7,942 nt of DNA from Bacillota bacterium (lineage in GTDB: Bacteria > Bacillota > Clostridia > Lachnospirales > Lachnospiraceae). Both the position numbers and the translations under genes were made by a program. This document shows positions 5,763 through 7,942 of the stretch, in pieces (position 1 is the stretch's first letter; each line of letters begins with the position of its first letter). The notes beneath the pieces were generated by a model, which was not told the origin of the DNA, made no database searches, and worked only from the letters and a program-made list of their open reading frames with translations. The stretch lies in NCBI GenBank assembly GCA_022717655.1, contig JAIIAN010000141.1, forward strand, positions 1-7,942. Reading direction: 5' to 3'.

Positions 5763-6909
5763 GTGAAATCTAGCAAGGAAATAAAAAAAGTTATCTTAGG
5801 TGATTTTCTTCATTTAGAAGAATTTGTAGCAATCGCCCGATACCATGCAGAGGTTGCTTTTTCACAGGAATATATCGAGAGAGTGTCAAAAAGCAGAGCT
5901 CTGGTAGAAAAATGGGTGGATGAAGAAAAAGTAATGTATGGTGTGACCACTGGTTTTGGTGCATTATGTACAGAAGCAATTGGAAAAGAAGATACCGAAC
6001 AGCTTCAGGAAAATATTATCCTGACGCATGCAGTTTCTGTCGGAGATCCGCTTAGTGAAGAGGGAGTAAGAGGAATCATGCTTATGGTTCTTCAAAACCT
6101 TGGACAGGGTTACTCAGGTGTCCGCATGACAGTGTTAGAAGCATATAAAGAATTCTTAAATCGTGGTATCACTCCGAGAGTTCCGGCAGATGGAAGTGTA
6201 GGATATCTTTCCTTAGAAGGACATTGTGCACTGGTGATGATGGGAATGGGAGAAGCCTGGTATCAGGGAGAACTCTTAAGCGGGGCAGAAGCACTGAAAA
6301 GAGCAGGGTTAGAACCAGTCAGACTCAGTTCCAAAGAAGGACTGGCACTGGTATCTGGAACTACTTCTCCAACTGCACTTGGAGCACTTGCATTATATGA
6401 TTTACTTCAGGCTGCAAAGACAGCAGATGTGATTGGTGCATTAAGTGTAGAAACCTTAAAAGGTGTAATGAATGCATTTGATGAAAGAGTGATGAGAATC
6501 CGTCCTCACAGTGAGCAGGGAAGAGTTGCCGAAAATGTGAGAACCATTTTAAAAGACTCTGGAGTCATTGAAAAATATAAAGGCAGTAAAGTACAGGATG
6601 CCTTATCTCTGCGTTGTATTCCACAGCTTCACGGAGCTTCGAGAAAAACTCTTGAAGATGCAAAACGTACGATTGAGACAGGCAGGTCTTTTAAATGAGA
6701 TGAGAGTGCTGGCTTCACCGGCAACCATCGATAATACACCAACTTGTGGAAATCAGGAAGATTATGTTGCAATGGGATTTTTTGCCTGCAAAAAAGCGGG
6801 ACAGATTGCAAAGAAATTAGAGTACATTCTTGCAATGGTACTGCTCAGAAGTCTGTTTCGGAAAAGAGAATTTTCAAAACAGGCAGAAGTAAAAATGAAA
6901 AAACGATAA
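5763..6909 (+). pseudogene. Broken aromatic amino acid ammonia-lyase-fold gene lacking the MIO motif (ergothionase-like), internal deletion and frameshift
   Basis: GTG at 5763 follows AGGAGG by 6 bases. The first frame (311 codons, stop at 6698) aligns with histidine ammonia-lyase: YGVTTGFGAL (59-68), GSVG (144-147), GEAWYQGE (163-170), KEGLAL (191-196), SLRCIPQLHGA (282-292). HAL has GSVG-ASG-DLAPLAH; here GSVG runs directly into YLSLEGH, so the Ala-Ser-Gly that forms the MIO cofactor is absent. The HAL MIO-pocket Asn is Ser198 and the HAL base Tyr280 corresponds to Leu281. At about 6675-6681 homology jumps to another frame with the family's C-terminal block (TIDNTPTCGNQEDYVAMG, 6730-6780). 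From Arg284 to the Glu of NQED there are about 48 residues; Pseudomonas putida HAL has 131, so about 80-90 codons are gone. After ILAMVLL only about 20 residues remain, unlike HAL tails. MIO-independent elimination from a trimethylammonium substrate fits ergothionase; this copy should be inactive. Confidence 0.82.
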
Positions 6910-6931
6910 AAAGCATAGAATACCCGAAAAA

Positions 6932-6962
6932 AGAATCCTGTCCTCCCAGGGTTCTTTTTTTT
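6932..6962 (+). terminator. Rho-independent terminator of the BCCT/lyase operon
   Basis: The stem AGAATCCTG (6932-6940) pairs with CAGGGTTCT (6947-6955), 9 pairs including one T-G, with a TCCTCC loop. It is followed by a run of eight T (6955-6962). It lies 22 bases after the lyase remnant, so the operon contained only transporter and lyase. Confidence 0.9.
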
Positions 6963-7004
6963 CTGCAAAGGGTATGATAAAATAGAGAAAAAATAAGTGT
7001 TTTT

Positions 7005-7040
7005 GGAATCTTCTCACAAAATCGAGCACAGAAAGATTCC
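7005..7040. repeat. Inverted repeat just upstream of the hydrolase gene
   Basis: GGAATCTT (7005-7012) and AAGATTCC (7033-7040) are perfectly complementary, separated by 20 bases. The right arm abuts GAGGG (7041-7045), one of two possible ribosome binding sites. It could form an RNA hairpin or be a split operator. TATGAT at 6973-6978, before the repeat, is a possible -10 without a good -35. Confidence 0.5.
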
Positions 7041-7073
7041 GAGGGTATAGAAATGAGACAGGAGGAAAATGAC

Positions 7074-7928
7074 GTGAAAGAAGTATTAAAAGTTAAGGTA
7101 GAAAAACCGCAGTATGTGACAGTTACAGGGATTACTTATGCACAGGTAGATTCCTGGTATGGACACTGCAGAAGAGATTTAAAACTGGATTTGATTTATC
7201 CAGAGGATTTTAGTGGAAAAACATATCCTTGCGTGGTATGGATTTGTGGCGGGGCATGGCTTCGGATGGATAAGTCTGCACATTTATCTTATCTTAGCAA
7301 GCTGGCACAAAGCGGTTTTGTGGTGGCAAGTGTAGAATACCGCACTTCTAATGAGGGAGAATATCCAACTCAGATTCAGGATGTAAAATCTGCAATTCGG
7401 TATTTAAGAGCGCATGCAGACCGGTATCGGATTGATGCTGACCACATTGGAGTGACTGGAGAATCCGCAGGTGGTTACCTGACTTGTATGGCAGGACTGG
7501 ATGAAGATGAGTCATTAGATGTTGGAGATTATCTGGAAGAGTCAAGCAAGGTGCAGGCTGCCTGCCCATGGTATCCGCCGACAGATACTTCTAAATTTCC
7601 ATATCAAAATGCGGAACAGTGTGCGGCTTCACCGGAATCTCTGTTGTTAGGTTTTAATGTTATGAGAAATCCAAAAAAAGGATACGAAAACTCACCAGTC
7701 TCAAAGGTAACAAAAGATGCACCACCATTTTTAATCATTCATGGGACGAATGACCATACGGTGCCATTTTCACAAAGTGAAAGTCTCTATGAAGCATTAG
7801 AGTCAAATGGCTGTGATGTGACACTTTTGGTACTTGAAGGGGCTGACCATGCGGACCTGCAGTTCTTTCAGGATGAAATATGGGAGCGGATGATTTTATT
7901 TTTTAAGAAAAAACTTTCCAGTAAATGA
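7074..7928 (+). CDS. Alpha/beta hydrolase, esterase-like (BD-FAE/acetyl esterase type)
   Basis: From GTG 7074 the protein has 284 residues. It shows the alpha/beta-hydrolase order: an oxyanion-hole loop VWICGGAWLRMD (about 55-66, equivalent to HGGxW), the nucleophile elbow GESAGG with Ser131, an acid loop GTNDHTVPFSQSE with Asp227, and catalytic His259 in GADHADLQFF. YPTQIQDVKSAIRYLRAHA (about 97-115) is the usual helix before the elbow. This arrangement is typical of BD-FAE/acetyl-xylan or lipase-like carboxylesterases that act on small acyl esters; the substrate cannot be read from sequence. No signal peptide is seen, so it is probably cytosolic. Start: GTG 7074 has AGGAGG at 7060-7065 with an 8-base gap; the in-frame ATG at 7053 (291 residues) with GAGGG is an alternative. 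It sits after the operon terminator and is likely transcribed separately. Confidence 0.9.
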   Translation: MKEVLKVKVEKPQYVTVTGITYAQVDSWYGHCRRDLKLDLIYPEDFSGKTYPCVVWICGGAWLRMDKSAHLSYLSKLAQSGFVVASVEYRTSNEGEYPTQIQDVKSAIRYLRAHADRYRIDADHIGVTGESAGGYLTCMAGLDEDESLDVGDYLEESSKVQAACPWYPPTDTSKFPYQNAEQCAASPESLLLGFNVMRNPKKGYENSPVSKVTKDAPPFLIIHGTNDHTVPFSQSESLYEALESNGCDVTLLVLEGADHADLQFFQDEIWERMILFFKKKLSSK

Positions 7929-7942
7929 AATGGAGTAATTAA

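Noticed and set aside
5763..6698. Intact histidine ammonia-lyase (hutH)
   Set aside because: The MIO triad is missing, catalytic positions differ, the reading frame ends early, and there are no other hut genes nearby.
6568..6909. A separate 113-residue protein starting at 6568
   Set aside because: Its first about 37 codons are an out-of-frame reading of the lyase core; only the part from about 6679 on is homologous, to the lyase C-terminus. It is the shifted remainder of the same gene.
6744..6977. 77-codon ORF across the lyase end and terminator
   Set aside because: It runs through the terminator hairpin and T-run; no ribosome binding site or recognisable domain.
1..7942. CRISPR arrays, tRNA or rRNA genes, insertion sequences
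   Set aside because: No repeat-spacer pattern, tRNA-like fold, rRNA segment, transposase or terminal repeats were seen.

Overview
The window looks like chromosomal DNA of a low-GC, anaerobic member of the Clostridia, most likely a gut Lachnospiraceae. The pointers are A/T-rich codon use, strong AGGAGG-type ribosome binding sites, a clostridial 4Fe-4S protein, a small clostridial pyrophosphatase-like protein and a sigma-54 regulator of the RocR kind. The species cannot be fixed from the sequence.

Left part (1-2070): The minus-strand 5' end of a probable voltage-gated ion (potassium) channel runs off the left edge. A divergent promoter (about 273-303) reads right into a VOC/glyoxalase-fold protein (426-788) and, 27 bases on, a short family I inorganic pyrophosphatase-like protein (816-1187). 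A structured leader whose left arm is complementary to the ribosome binding site (1205-1287) precedes a 4Fe-4S protein (1295-2032). A strong bidirectional terminator (2041-2069) closes this block and the convergent gene.

Central part (2099-6962): This is the most interesting region and reads as one self-contained catabolic module. A minus-strand PAS/AAA+/Fis-HTH sigma-54 activator (2099-3757) diverges from a BCCT-family transporter gene (4128-5711) and a histidine ammonia-lyase-fold gene (5763-6909). The 370-base intergenic region holds a consensus -24/-12 sigma-54 promoter (4000-4017), a candidate enhancer made of two similar sites with centres 20 bp apart (3824-3864), and a separate extended -10 promoter for the regulator. 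The operon ends at a clear terminator (6932-6962). The lyase lacks exactly the Ala-Ser-Gly triad that forms the MIO cofactor in true histidine ammonia-lyases, and it sits beside a transporter family specialised for trimethylammonium (betaine) compounds. Together these suggest an ergothionase-type enzyme, which eliminates trimethylamine from ergothioneine or a related histidine betaine. The regulator would then switch on uptake and cleavage in response to the substrate. In this genome the lyase gene appears broken: about 80-90 codons of the core are missing, the frame shifts at about 6675-6681, and the C-terminus is abnormal.

Right part (6963-7942): An inverted repeat (7005-7040) lies just upstream of an alpha/beta-hydrolase (esterase-like) gene (7074-7928) with an intact Ser-Asp-His triad. 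It is separated from the module by the terminator and is probably an independent unit.
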